Below, piece after piece: positions 1 to 8,375 of a stretch of DNA of 64,000 nucleotides. Position numbers and translations under genes: made by a program. The notes below the pieces were generated by a model. That model searched no databases and was not told the origin of the DNA. It saw nothing but the letters and a program-made list of their open reading frames with translations. This stretch comes from Vibrio atlanticus (GTDB lineage: Bacteria; Pseudomonadota; Gammaproteobacteria; Enterobacterales; Vibrionaceae), in NCBI RefSeq assembly GCF_024347315.1, contig NZ_AP025460.1:62001-126000 (forward strand). Reading direction: 5' to 3'. Within the stretch, counting starts at the first letter, position 1. Each line of letters opens with the position of its first letter.

Positions 1-2
1 TT

Positions 3-953
3 CACCTCAATCTTACTTGTTCTATCGGAATTCGATTGATTGACCATACTGCCGCTTCATCACAAATGGTGCATGCACAGGCGGATGCCGCTTGCCATGC
101 CGCTAAAGAGGAAGGGCGAAATCGTTATCACCTTTATCATCTAGATGATGAAGATCTGCGCCGTCGCCATTTAGAAATGGAATGCGTTAACTTGGTACAC
201 GAAGCCTTAGCCAATGATCGCTTGGAGTTATTTGCCCAACGTATTCTTGGCCTAGAGGAAAATAGCAACAAAATGCACTTTGAGATACTGGTGCGGATCA
301 AGAACGTCCAAGGTGAGTACATTTCACCGGGGATCTTCATGCCAGCTTCCGAGCGCTATAACATCGCGCATTTGATTGATCGCCAAGTCGTCAGTCAGAC
401 GTTGAATTGGTTGGAGCAACGCCCGCATCTCGTTGATGATTTGGGGATGTGTTCGATAAACCTTTCTGGTCACTCGATGGGTAACCGAGAGTTTGTTGAA
501 TTCTTGATTGAAAGTTTGGCGAACTCATCAGTGCCTTGCCATAAGATTTGTTTAGAGATCACTGAAACGGCCGCCATGAGTAATATGAAGCAGGCAATCA
601 AGTTCTTTACTCGAATTAAAGAGCTCGGCTGTTTGATTGCTCTGGATGATTTTGGTTCAGGCTTGTCGTCATTCGGATATCTGAAGGCATTACCCGTTGA
701 TATTGTGAAAATTGATGGCCTGTTTGTGCGTGATATTGATGTTAACGAGATGGACTATGTGATGGTTCGTTCGATCAATGATTTAGCGAAGCAGATGGGC
801 AAGCACACGGTAGCTGAGTTTGTTGAAAATACTCAGGTTCTCGATAAGTTGATTGAACTCGGTGTTAACTACGCTCAGGGCTATGTTATTGGCCGACCGA
901 AGCCACTGGCCGAGCTTGTTGAAGAGTTAAGGCAAGAACGAGAGATAGAGTAA
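3..953 (+). CDS. GGDEF-EAL cyclic-di-GMP protein, 3' part only
   Basis: The frame is open to the left edge, so the gene starts outside the window. The first 40 or so visible residues resemble the end of a GGDEF domain (a C-S-I-G-I stretch, then ADAACHAAKEEGRNR). A whole EAL phosphodiesterase domain follows, with EILVR in place of the usual EALLR, then INLS, EITE, LDDFGSG, VKIDG, AEFVEN and QGYVIGRP. The acidic and lysine residues expected to bind metal and c-di-GMP are present, so hydrolysis of c-di-GMP is plausible. Whether the GGDEF half is active cannot be judged because its signature lies outside. A strong terminator follows the stop. Confidence 0.9.
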   Translation, partial: HLNLTCSIGIRLIDHTAASSQMVHAQADAACHAAKEEGRNRYHLYHLDDEDLRRRHLEMECVNLVHEALANDRLELFAQRILGLEENSNKMHFEILVRIKNVQGEYISPGIFMPASERYNIAHLIDRQVVSQTLNWLEQRPHLVDDLGMCSINLSGHSMGNREFVEFLIESLANSSVPCHKICLEITETAAMSNMKQAIKFFTRIKELGCLIALDDFGSGLSSFGYLKALPVDIVKIDGLFVRDIDVNEMDYVMVRSINDLAKQMGKHTVAEFVENTQVLDKLIELGVNYAQGYVIGRPKPLAELVEELRQEREIE

Positions 954-1010
954 TTGGTTTAGGTAAGCCGACCGAGCTGTGAATACTTTTCACCGCTAAT
1001 ATGTATTGTT

Positions 1011-1046
1011 GAGGCAATCAGGTAAACTGGTTGCCTCTTTTGTTTT
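1011..1046 (+). terminator. Rho-independent terminator after the GGDEF-EAL gene
   Basis: GAGGCAATCAG and CTGGTTGCCTC pair into an 11-bp stem (one T-G pair) around a GTAAA loop, followed by a T-rich tail. Confidence 0.85.
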
Positions 1047-1073
1047 GAATACTACTGTCTGTTGGAGACGACC

Positions 1074-1853
1074 TTGCAACTACAACTGATTTGCGAAGAT
1101 GCTACCCAAATCGATCATCTAAATGACTTAGCGACCCGTTGGAATTTATCTCATGATGAAAACAGCGATTTTGCTTTGGTACTGACTTGCGAGCGACTTG
1201 AGCTACGTAAAGTCGATGAGCCTAAGCTTGGCGCTATTTTTGTTGATTTAGTGGGAGGCGCAGTCGGTCACAGACGTAAGTTTGGTGGTGGTAAAGGTCA
1301 GGCAATTGCTAAGGCGGCAGGTCTAAATAAAGGCGCAACGCCAACTATTCTTGATGGTACAGCAGGCTTAGGGCGTGACGCGTTTGTATTGGCTTCGTTG
1401 GGCTGTAAAGTGCAGATGGTCGAGCGACATCCAGTTGTGGCTGCACTGCTTGATGACGGCCTGCAGAGAGCAAAAAAAGACCCAGATATCGGCGGTTGGG
1501 TTAGCGAACGTATGAAGTTGATTCACGCTTCAAGTCACGATGCGCTGGATAAACTTAGCAACGACCCTAACTTCGAACAGCCTGATGTGGTGTACCTCGA
1601 TCCTATGTACCCACACCCAGAGAACAAGAAGAAGTCGGCTTTGGTTAAGAAAGAGATGCGAGTATTCCAATCTTTGGTTGGCGCCGATCTGGATGCCGAT
1701 GGCTTGTTTGAGCCTGCGATGAAGCTGGCAACGAAGCGCGTTGTGGTCAAAAGACCAGATTACGCAGCATGGTTAGACGAGCAAAAACCGAGCATGGCAA
1801 TCGAAACTAAAAAGAACCGTTTTGATGTGTATGTGAAAGCATCAATGACTTAG
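1074..1853 (+). CDS. rsmJ: 16S rRNA (guanine-1516-N2)-methyltransferase RsmJ
   Basis: RsmJ methylates G1516 of 16S rRNA with S-adenosylmethionine. The sequence follows the E. coli protein through most of its length: [50 protein letters not shown] (SAM-binding loop), [10 protein letters not shown] (catalytic-loop region) and KRPDYA. Two in-frame TTG codons are possible; the one at 1074 is chosen because GGAG at 1064-1067 lies at good spacing before it, while TTG at 1062 has no ribosome site. Product about 259 residues, a little longer than in E. coli. The stop codon lies within a 20-bp tandem duplication. Confidence 0.93.
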   Translation: MQLQLICEDATQIDHLNDLATRWNLSHDENSDFALVLTCERLELRKVDEPKLGAIFVDLVGGAVGHRRKFGGGKGQAIAKAAGLNKGATPTILDGTAGLGRDAFVLASLGCKVQMVERHPVVAALLDDGLQRAKKDPDIGGWVSERMKLIHASSHDALDKLSNDPNFEQPDVVYLDPMYPHPENKKKSALVKKEMRVFQSLVGADLDADGLFEPAMKLATKRVVVKRPDYAAWLDEQKPSMAIETKKNRFDVYVKASMT

Positions 1854-1876
1854 CGGAAGCATCAATAACTTAGCTA
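1837..1876. repeat. 20-bp tandem duplication across the rsmJ stop codon
   Basis: Units 1837-1856 and 1857-1876 both begin AAGCATCAAT and continue A/G-ACTTAGC, differing at three positions. The first copy holds the TAG stop of rsmJ; the second repeats the same codons after it. Confidence 0.8.
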
Positions 1877-1959
1877 CACGCTAAGAAAATTTCCCGTCAT
1901 AAATACGATAAATCACCATTTAACACTTGCGATAGTCGCGTTACGGATGTATATCTAAC

Positions 1960-1974
1960 TAAGAATCATTATTA
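1960..1974. promoter_or_regulatory. Probable Fur box upstream of the Cys/Lys-rich gene
   Basis: TAAGAATCATTATTA matches the 7-1-7 Fur model TGATAATnATTATCA at 11 of 14 informative positions. It sits inside a perfect inverted repeat, TAAGAAT-N7-ATTCTTA (1960-1980), about 15-35 bp before the start codon at 1995, where bound Fur would block transcription. Confidence 0.6.
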
Positions 1975-1994
1975 TTCTTAGCTGGAGTTGTAGC

Positions 1995-2585
1995 ATGGCT
2001 AAACGCTTTTGTAAGTTAAACCGTCGAGATATTACTGAACACCTAGGAGAGATCCATAGCTTGGTTACTGAACCTAAGTTTGTGTGTCGTTCTTGTGCGC
2101 GTTCTTCGGCGGATCAAGCGAACCTATGCAAACCAACCGCAATTCCACCTCTTGGCTGTCAAAATAAACCCGTTGAAGAAAAAGCCGCATGCGGCCTACT
2201 AGCGGAAACATTACCTGCACCCGAGTTATCGCTTGCGGAAATCAGCGAGACAATTGAGCCGAGCGTACAAATGTTCGATCCAGCCGCTGCTGATATTGCC
2301 CCTAATGTTGTAGATAAAAATGCATCACAGAAAAAAGCCAAACTGAAAAAACGAATCGCTAATGCGAGTGGTGATGAAAAAGCCGACCTCAAGCGAGCGA
2401 AGAAAGCGGCTAAGAAACAAGAGAAGTACAACAAAAAGCTCGCGAAGATGATTAAGAAGCAGCAAAAGCTGTTTAAGAAAAGTCAAAAACTGGAAAGTAA
2501 CCTTGAACGTATCAACCTACAACTTGATGACGTCGCTTTCACTGAAACCAAGACTCAGGTAGTGAGCCATAGTCACATTCACTGA
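1995..2585 (+). CDS. Cysteine- and lysine-rich conserved protein, probable Fur target
   Basis: I do not recognise a characterised family; the look is that of a conserved vibrio/marine gammaproteobacterial protein. The N-terminal ~66 residues hold six cysteines (6, 31, 34, 45, 55, 66), including CRSC and LCKP, a pattern that could bind zinc, an iron-sulfur cluster or haem. Residues ~113-160 are a very basic, lysine-rich coiled coil, and the protein ends HSHIH. There is no signal peptide or membrane segment. Start ATG 1995 has GGAG eight bases upstream. A Fur-like box just upstream suggests induction on iron starvation. Transcription ends at the hairpin at 2624-2650. A role in metal handling or binding of nucleic acid is guesswork. 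Confidence 0.75.
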   Translation: MAKRFCKLNRRDITEHLGEIHSLVTEPKFVCRSCARSSADQANLCKPTAIPPLGCQNKPVEEKAACGLLAETLPAPELSLAEISETIEPSVQMFDPAAADIAPNVVDKNASQKKAKLKKRIANASGDEKADLKRAKKAAKKQEKYNKKLAKMIKKQQKLFKKSQKLESNLERINLQLDDVAFTETKTQVVSHSHIH

Positions 2586-2623
2586 AACTGGTACGGATAA
2601 CTTATTGCTACAACGATGATTTA

Positions 2624-2650
2624 AAAAGAGCGACCTAAGGTCGCTCTTTT
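2624..2650. terminator. Bidirectional terminator between convergent genes
   Basis: AAAAGAGCGACCT and AGGTCGCTCTTTT form a 13-bp stem with A and T runs on both sides, so it can end transcription from the upstream plus-strand gene and from the EamA gene coming the other way. Confidence 0.85.
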
Positions 2651-2675
2651 GCTTTTTGGGGTTATCAGAGCTAAC

Positions 2676-2721
2676 TCATTTAGCTCTGCTCACTTAGCTT
2701 AGTTTAGTTCACTTAGCTCAG
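2676..2721. repeat. Three degenerate TCAnTTAGCT repeats after the EamA gene
   Basis: Copies at 2676-2688, 2690-2702 and 2709-2721 share TCA(C/T)TTAGCT. They fill the space between the EamA stop codon and the terminator. Confidence 0.5.
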
Positions 2722-2730
2722 TGAAAGCGG

Positions 2731-3609
2731 TTAGGCGTTGCTTGTGGATCTCGCAACACGCTTTTTCACCCATGTCTCGTTGACGAATAGAGAGAACAAG
2801 ATAACCGCGCCGCCAATGGCCAATCGAATCAAGTCGACGTCTCTGTTCCAAATAAGGATGTTCACTACAAGGCCGGCTGGAACTAAGGCGTTGTTCATTA
2901 CAGCCAGTGCACCAGCATTCACCATGCATGCACCTTTATTCCACATAAAGTAACCTAGCCCCGAAGCAATCAAGCCAAGATAAATCAGGATGCCCCATTG
3001 AAGAGTGGTTGTTGGCAGCTTCTCAGGGTTACCTAAGAGTATGAAAGCAACCGAAGCGACGCATAACGCACCCAAATAGAAGTAACCAAATACTGTGCGC
3101 TGAGGTAACTCTGTCGATTCCTTCTCCATCACTACTTTGTAAGCAACTTGGCCGATAGCAAAGCACAGGTTTGCACCTTGGACTACGAGGAAACCGACTA
3201 AAAAATTTTCGTTGATACCCGCGAATTTAATGAATACAGCGCCCAATACAGCAATCGCCGCTGTCACTAAATACCACGGAGAGAATTGTCCTTTGAGGAA
3301 GTCATAAATAAGCGTGACGTAAATTGGGGTAAAAACGGTAAACAGAAGGACTTCAGGAACGGATAGCAGCAAGAAAGATTGGTAATAGAAGCAGTACATC
3401 AGCCCAAGCTGGATACCACCAATCGTCATCAACTTAGCGATCAGCTTACGCGAGATACCTCGAAACTTCAGGAAAGGAAGAAATACAATGCCAGCAAGGG
3501 CAACACGCATTAATACAGAGAACCAAGAATCAACCTGACCAGCAAGGTAAACGCCGATCAGGCTAAAAGAGAAGGCCCATAAGAGGGTAACACTAGCTAA
3601 ATAGCTCAT
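2731..3609 (-). CDS. EamA/DMT-family inner-membrane transporter
   Basis: A 292-residue protein with about ten hydrophobic helices arranged as two five-helix halves, the layout of the EamA drug/metabolite transporter family. The opening MSYLASVTLLWAFSFSLIG and the second-half motif YLGLIASGLGYFMWNKG fit the amino-acid/carboxylate/amine exporter branch. The substrate cannot be read from sequence. It stands alone, convergent with the Cys/Lys-rich gene and separated from uspA by about 50 bp on the same strand, so uspA transcripts may read into it. Confidence 0.85.
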   Translation of the reverse strand: MSYLASVTLLWAFSFSLIGVYLAGQVDSWFSVLMRVALAGIVFLPFLKFRGISRKLIAKLMTIGGIQLGLMYCFYYQSFLLLSVPEVLLFTVFTPIYVTLIYDFLKGQFSPWYLVTAAIAVLGAVFIKFAGINENFLVGFLVVQGANLCFAIGQVAYKVVMEKESTELPQRTVFGYFYLGALCVASVAFILLGNPEKLPTTTLQWGILIYLGLIASGLGYFMWNKGACMVNAGALAVMNNALVPAGLVVNILIWNRDVDLIRLAIGGAVILFSLFVNETWVKKRVARSTSNA

Positions 3610-3661
3610 ATAAAAACTTCGTTAATAAGATATGAGCTGTATGTTACCTAACCTTAATTCA

Positions 3662-4096
3662 TTAGTCTTCTGAATCTCTTAGAGGCACGACCAGCATATC
3701 AACCGGCGAGGCATTGATCAGTTGTCGTGTTGAAGAGAGCAATTTGCTCCAGAAGTCTTGATGGTGCCCACAAACCACTAAATCAACATTGAATTCATTG
3801 ATGGTGTCACACAGTTCATGACTCAGGTCGCCGCTGCCCACTAAGGTGTGGGTAATAGGGTATTGAGCGTGTTCTGCAAAATTTTGTAGCTGAACTCGAG
3901 ATGCTTCCATCGCGTTGTGCTGGGTTTCTGCCATGTTGATATCAATAAGGCCGGTATAGAGCTCTGCATAATTAATATCGATATGGATAAAAGAGACTTT
4001 GGCTTCCAATGGCTTAGCCAATGCTACCGCTTTATCCACAAGTAATTTGCTGTCATCTGATAAATCGACTGCGACCAAAATATGTTTGTAACTCAT
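3662..4096 (-). CDS. uspA: Universal stress protein A
   Basis: A cytoplasmic Usp-fold protein of 144 residues. It opens [16 protein letters not shown], and has the conserved internal [12 protein letters not shown] and [21 protein letters not shown] regions that form the dimer and loop of the UspA class (the class that does not carry the full G-2x-G-9x-G-S/T ATP-binding motif). The start at 4096 is chosen over an upstream in-frame ATG at 4117 because GAGGT sits six bases before it. It is divergent from ftnA and uspB, a grouping found in other vibrios and linked to stress and stationary phase. Confidence 0.92.
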   Translation of the reverse strand: MSYKHILVAVDLSDDSKLLVDKAVALAKPLEAKVSFIHIDINYAELYTGLIDINMAETQHNAMEASRVQLQNFAEHAQYPITHTLVGSGDLSHELCDTINEFNVDLVVCGHHQDFWSKLLSSTRQLINASPVDMLVVPLRDSED

Positions 4097-4285
4097 ATCG
4101 CTACCTCTTCTATTCATTGCCTAACTAAAGACTAGCACTATGCAATGCCTTTTTTTGCTGAAGTGATCTCATATCCACTGTCTTGCGTAATGTTTGCTCG
4201 AAATATTGGTTAACTAATGGCCTGCGAGATATTCATAAAATAGTGATATAGTAGAGAAAACTGAAGATGTAATTAGGAGTCTTAA

Positions 4286-4813
4286 ATGCTATCAAAAACT
4301 ATGGTAGAGCAACTGAACGATCAAATTAATCTAGAATTTTTCTCATCCAACCTATACTTACAAATGAGTGCTTGGTGTGAAGACAAAGGATTTGAAGGTG
4401 CAGCAGAGTTTCTGCGTGTTCATGCAGTAGAAGAAATGGAACACATGCAGCGTCTTTTTACTTACGTAAGTGAGACAGGTGCAATGCCAATTTTAGGTGC
4501 GATTGAAGCGCCAAAACATGAATTTGATAGCCTTGGGGCTGTGTTCCGTGAAACTTACGAACATGAGCAAATGATTACTCAAAAGATCAACAAACTGGCT
4601 CACGTTGCTTTCAGCACACAAGATTACTCAACCTTTAACTTCCTGCAATGGTACGTTGCAGAGCAACACGAAGAAGAGAAGTTGTTTAAAGGTGTATTGG
4701 ATAAGCTAGAGCTTGTTGGTGAAGACGGTAAAGCACTGTTCTTTATTGATAAAGACCTAGCACAATTGGCAAAAGATGGTTCATCTTCAATTATGGAAGC
4801 TCCTGCCGTTTAG
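4286..4813 (+). CDS. ftnA: Bacterial non-haem ferritin
   Basis: FtnA forms a 24-subunit shell that oxidises Fe2+ and stores it as mineral. The 175-residue protein has the four-helix ferritin pattern: [36 protein letters not shown] (ferroxidase E and H ligands) and [16 protein letters not shown]. It lacks the haem-binding methionine context of bacterioferritins. Ribosome site TTAGGAG precedes ATG 4286. Neighbour uspB follows after 68 bp on the same strand. With RyhB in the same window, iron control is likely, but I see no Fur box directly before the gene. Confidence 0.95.
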   Translation: MLSKTMVEQLNDQINLEFFSSNLYLQMSAWCEDKGFEGAAEFLRVHAVEEMEHMQRLFTYVSETGAMPILGAIEAPKHEFDSLGAVFRETYEHEQMITQKINKLAHVAFSTQDYSTFNFLQWYVAEQHEEEKLFKGVLDKLELVGEDGKALFFIDKDLAQLAKDGSSSIMEAPAV

Positions 4814-4881
4814 GTAGTACGAGAAAGACACTGATTATCTTTTTCTTTTGAGTTTTCTTATGAAGATGTAAGGAGGAAAGG

Positions 4882-5205
4882 ATGATCAGCGGCGACACTA
4901 TTCTATTTGCACTAATGGTTGTGACTTGTGTGAACTGGGCGCGTTACTTTACTGCGCTAAGAACACTCATTTATATTATGCGAGAAGCACACCCTCTACT
5001 ATATCAACAAGTAGATGGAGGCGGTTTTTTCACAACCCATGGCAATATGACCAAACAGGTTCGCCTGTTTAGTTACATCAAAAGCAAAGAGTATCACCAC
5101 CATCACGACGAAGTTTTTACGTCGAAGTGCGATCGTGTAAGGCAGTTATTCATACTCTCTTCTGCTCTGTTAGGTGTAACGTTGCTGTCTTCTTTCATCG
5201 TCTAA
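4882..5205 (+). CDS. uspB: Universal stress protein B
   Basis: UspB is a small inner-membrane protein linked to ethanol and stationary-phase tolerance in E. coli. The 107-residue sequence aligns end to end with the E. coli form: an N-terminal helix ([18 protein letters not shown]), the core [26 protein letters not shown], and a C-terminal helix ([20 protein letters not shown]). A very strong ribosome site, AAGGAGG, lies before ATG 4882. The linkage with uspA on the opposite strand is the classic uspA/uspB arrangement, here with ftnA inserted between them. Confidence 0.94.
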   Translation: MISGDTILFALMVVTCVNWARYFTALRTLIYIMREAHPLLYQQVDGGGFFTTHGNMTKQVRLFSYIKSKEYHHHHDEVFTSKCDRVRQLFILSSALLGVTLLSSFIV

Positions 5206-5362
5206 GTCATTTAGTTCGATTGAAGTAGAGCTTAGATTTTTGGTGTAAAGCTTCGGTTGTTGGTTCGCCAAGACAAACAGTGGCTTGCTGCTGTCTGCAA
5301 ATTGTACAATTGAACATCAATTGCAAAGTTTAAAATTGCCGCTAAAATAGCGAGCAATTAGT

Positions 5363-5393
5363 AAGGATGTGCTGTTTATGCACATCCTTTTTT
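5363..5393 (+). terminator. Rho-independent terminator after ftnA-uspB
   Basis: AAGGATGTGC and GCACATCCTT make a perfect 10-bp stem with a seven-base loop followed by six T residues. Confidence 0.85.
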
Positions 5394-5455
5394 ATTGATG
5401 GCATTTCGAGAACAGGGCGTACTCGGGCTGCACAAGTGAAGAAAAGCAGAACCCC

Positions 5456-6649
5456 ATGAGTGAAAAATTTGATGTAATCGTAATTGGTGCGGGCGCCGCG
5501 GGCTTAATGTGCGCTGCGGAAGCGGGCAAACGCGGCCGACGAGTGCTAGTGGTTGATCATGCAAAGAAACCAGGCAGAAAAATTTTAATCTCAGGTGGCG
5601 GTCGTTGTAACTTTACTAACTATGATGTTTCAGCCAACAATTTCCTGTGTAACAACCCTCACTTCGTGAAGTCAGCTTTATCTCAATACACCAACTGGGA
5701 TTTTATCTCGATGGTGAGCAAGTACGGCATTGAGTTCGAAGAGCGCGATCACGGTCAGTTGTTCTGTGTGAATGACCACACAGCAAAAGACATCGTGAGC
5801 ATGCTGCTTGACGAGTGTAAGCAAGCGAAAGTCGAACAACGCTACCGTTGTGATGTTCACTCCATCGAAAAAACAGACGCTGGCTTCAAGATGCACCTCA
5901 ATACCGACGAAGTTGAGTGTGACTCACTCGTTGTAGCGACAGGCGGTTTGTCTATGCCTAAGCTAGGCGCAACGCCATTTGGCTATAAGATTGCAGAGCA
6001 GTTTGGTTTGTCTGTAATGCCAACTACTGCAGGTTTAGTGCCATTCACTCTGCATAAAGAAGACAAAGAAGCTTTCGCTGAGCTTTCTGGTATCGCAATT
6101 CCTGCTGAGATCACAGCGCAAGACGGCACTTTATTTAAAGAAGCGTTGCTGTTTACGCACCGCGGCTTATCTGGTCCTTCGGTACTGCAAATCTCTTCAT
6201 TCTGGAAAGCGGGTCAATCGGTTTCTATCAACCTAGTACCTGAAGTAAACCTTGCCGAGTTGCTTGAGAATTCTCGCGAGAAACACCCAAATCAGAGCCT
6301 GAAAAATACCTTGGCGAAAGCACTACCAAAGCGTTTTGTAGAAGTGCTGATTGACCGTAAAGAGCTTGAAGACAAGCCGCTTAAACAGTTCAATGAAAAG
6401 CAGCTTAGTGGCATCGTTGAGCACCTAGAGAACTGGAAAATTGCACCAAATGGCACGGAAGGTTATCGAACTGCCGAAGTGACTCTAGGCGGAGTGGATA
6501 CTGATCACCTATCTTCGAAAACCATGGAGTGTAAGAGTGTGTCTGGCCTCTATTTCATCGGTGAAGTAATGGACGTAACGGGTTGGTTAGGGGGCTATAA
6601 CTTCCAATGGACGTGGTCGTCTGGGTGGGTTGCAGGCCAAAACGTATAG
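5456..6649 (+). CDS. BaiN/HI0933-type NAD(P)/FAD-dependent oxidoreductase
   Basis: A 397-residue flavoprotein of the HI0933/YhiN/BaiN family. Residues ~6-35 form the FAD-binding Rossmann start (VIVIGAGAAGLMCA ... VLVVDHAKKPGRK), followed by the family signature ISGGGRCNFTN. The second FAD motif appears as VVATGGLSMPKLG, and the C-terminal part has GLYFIGEVMDVTGWLGGYNFQWTWSSGW, the conserved FAD-contacting end. The natural substrate of most members is unknown; BaiN itself acts in bile-acid reduction, which should not be assumed here. It appears to be a single-gene unit. Confidence 0.88.
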   Translation: MSEKFDVIVIGAGAAGLMCAAEAGKRGRRVLVVDHAKKPGRKILISGGGRCNFTNYDVSANNFLCNNPHFVKSALSQYTNWDFISMVSKYGIEFEERDHGQLFCVNDHTAKDIVSMLLDECKQAKVEQRYRCDVHSIEKTDAGFKMHLNTDEVECDSLVVATGGLSMPKLGATPFGYKIAEQFGLSVMPTTAGLVPFTLHKEDKEAFAELSGIAIPAEITAQDGTLFKEALLFTHRGLSGPSVLQISSFWKAGQSVSINLVPEVNLAELLENSREKHPNQSLKNTLAKALPKRFVEVLIDRKELEDKPLKQFNEKQLSGIVEHLENWKIAPNGTEGYRTAEVTLGGVDTDHLSSKTMECKSVSGLYFIGEVMDVTGWLGGYNFQWTWSSGWVAGQNV

Positions 6650-6779
6650 CACACTGGCGATGGCACTGGCTAAGCTTATTCATTTAGAACATTTTCAGTC
6701 AGTAGAAAGAATGACTTCGTCACAAATGATAAAGATTATAAGTGATTGATGTTTTAATTATTTAAATGAGGGGTTTGCA

Positions 6780-7195
6780 ATGAATCAGACAAAAGTAAAA
6801 AGCATTCTATTGGCAGCAGGAGCGATGAATGTTGGTGCTGTTTTACTGTTTTACTGTTTTCACGCTTTTTTACGAATAGTGCCATTAACGAAGCCGATCC
6901 CGTAGTAATGTCCAACTTTGGACTGATTATGATCGTCGTTTGGGGTTTTGCGTACCTTGGGGCTGCAACAATCAATGCGAACATCAAATATCTTGCTGGT
7001 GCTTTCTTTATTGAAAAGTTGGTTTATGTGGTTGTTTGGGTGAATTGGCTTTCCAATAATACGCTATCACCAGTATATGAAGCGGATACGATGGCTGGCG
7101 TGTTTTACACAATTTATGGCGTAAATGATTTTATATTTATGATCTTGTTTTTCATGATATTTAAGTCCAAATTTGATATGAAAAACAACGGTTGA
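6780..7195 (+). pseudogene. Small membrane-protein gene split by an 8-bp tandem repeat frameshift
   Basis: Translation begins at ATG 6780, six bases after GAGGGG, giving MNQTKVKSILLAAGAMNVGAVLLF, then shifts into a short tail that stops at TAG 6903. The frame that encodes the rest (FTNSAINEADPVVMSNFGLIMI onward, to 7195) is offset by one duplicated octamer: CTGTTTTA occurs at 6838-6845 and 6846-6853 with a partial third copy at 6854-6860. Removing one octamer joins both parts into a single ~135-residue protein with about four membrane helices. Translation may also restart at ATG 6908, two bases after the early stop. Function unknown. It is either a pseudogene, a phase-variable gene or a sequencing error. 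Confidence 0.8.
6838..6860. repeat. Tandem octamer CTGTTTTA, ~2.9 copies, causing the frameshift
   Basis: Two complete copies and seven of eight bases of a third. Loss of one unit restores the downstream reading frame, which is how slipped-strand phase-variable repeats behave. Confidence 0.85.
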
Positions 7196-7236
7196 ATATC
7201 GAACATTGAGACTTACAACTTAATGTTATCTTACAG

Positions 7237-7268
7237 AAAAATGGCGAGTCATATGACTCGCCATTTTT
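7237..7268. terminator. Bidirectional terminator between convergent genes
   Basis: A perfect palindromic stem, AAAAATGGCGAGTCAT paired with ATGACTCGCCATTTTT, with A/T runs at both ends. Confidence 0.9.
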
Positions 7269-7343
7269 GTATCTAACATCTAATTGAGAGAATTCGACTA
7301 TATCGATAGCTTTTCGTGCTCAATCGAGTCTTTTAGCTCTTAT

Positions 7344-8237
7344 TTACGTAGGGTTTTTCTTTGAAAACTTGATCTGTTGAATCACCAAGCCGGCAATGAT
7401 CAGTACCAAGCCAAACAGGGTCGCTGGGTGAATCTCTTCGCCGATAATAGTGGAAAGTAGCATCAACGAGATAAACGGCGAGGCAAAAATTAGGTTGCTG
7501 ATACGTGCCGTGTTGTTGGTCAGTTTTAATGCCGAGAGCCACAAGACAAAGGTAATGCCCATCTCGAACAGGCCTACGTAAGTCACAGCCATCCAACCTT
7601 TTGCTGTGATTTGACTAAAGCTCTCGCCTTCGTAAAGGGTTAAACCGATCGCGAAAGGTAATGCCACTAAGAAACCAAGCAATACGCCAATCACAGGGTC
7701 AGCCTTGTTTTTGGTGTTTAGAATCCAGTATCCCGCCCAAAGCAAGGTTGAAAGTAGCGCCAGAGCCACACCGAGTGGGCTATCGAACTGCATTCCTAGC
7801 ACATCGCCTTTGGTGGCAATGACCACCACACCCGCATAACTGAAGGTACAAGCAATCCAATCTTGTTTACGAATCTTTTGCCCTAGAAAAACCGCTGCCA
7901 TTAGAGTCAGCGTGATCGCCCAACTGTAGTTGATGGCTTGCGCTTGAGAAGCTGGCAGTAGGTCGTAGGCTTTGAATAGAATCAGGTAATAGGCTAGAGG
8001 ATTGACCAAACCGAGCAGCAAGTAATACCAAGGGTTTGAAAGAAACGTGGTACTCAGTTGAGAAAGCTTACCTTGAAACGCGCAAACCGCGATCAGCGCA
8101 ATCGACGACACAATGCTGGCGATGGTCAGCATTTGAATCGGTGAAAACTCAGCAAGGGTCAGCTTAAAAGCAGTAGCGACTGTTGACCACAGTAATACCG
8201 CAGCAAGGCCAAAGCCCAAGGCACGACGTTCGTTCAT
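7344..8237 (-). CDS. EamA/DMT-family inner-membrane transporter
   Basis: A 297-residue protein with about ten membrane helices in two EamA repeats. It starts MNERRALGFGLAAVLLWSTVATAFKLTL, has the first-repeat end LPASQAQAINYSWAITLTLMAAVFLGQ and second-repeat end ARISNLIFASPFISLMLLSTIIGEE, all typical of this exporter family. It differs clearly from the other EamA gene at 2.7-3.6 kb and is not a recent copy of it. The transported compound is unknown. It is divergent from rmuC with about 140 bp between them. Confidence 0.87.
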   Translation of the reverse strand: MNERRALGFGLAAVLLWSTVATAFKLTLAEFSPIQMLTIASIVSSIALIAVCAFQGKLSQLSTTFLSNPWYYLLLGLVNPLAYYLILFKAYDLLPASQAQAINYSWAITLTLMAAVFLGQKIRKQDWIACTFSYAGVVVIATKGDVLGMQFDSPLGVALALLSTLLWAGYWILNTKNKADPVIGVLLGFLVALPFAIGLTLYEGESFSQITAKGWMAVTYVGLFEMGITFVLWLSALKLTNNTARISNLIFASPFISLMLLSTIIGEEIHPATLFGLVLIIAGLVIQQIKFSKKNPT

Positions 8238-8375
8238 AGCAACTCATTCTAATTTGATGGGGCAGAATACGGAGCGCTTAGTCTATCTGTCGAATTTTAA
8301 TACGGCAAACTGGACATTTATCCAGTATCAAAATACCCTTTAATGAGTTATTTCCAATTAGGCTAAATCATTATC

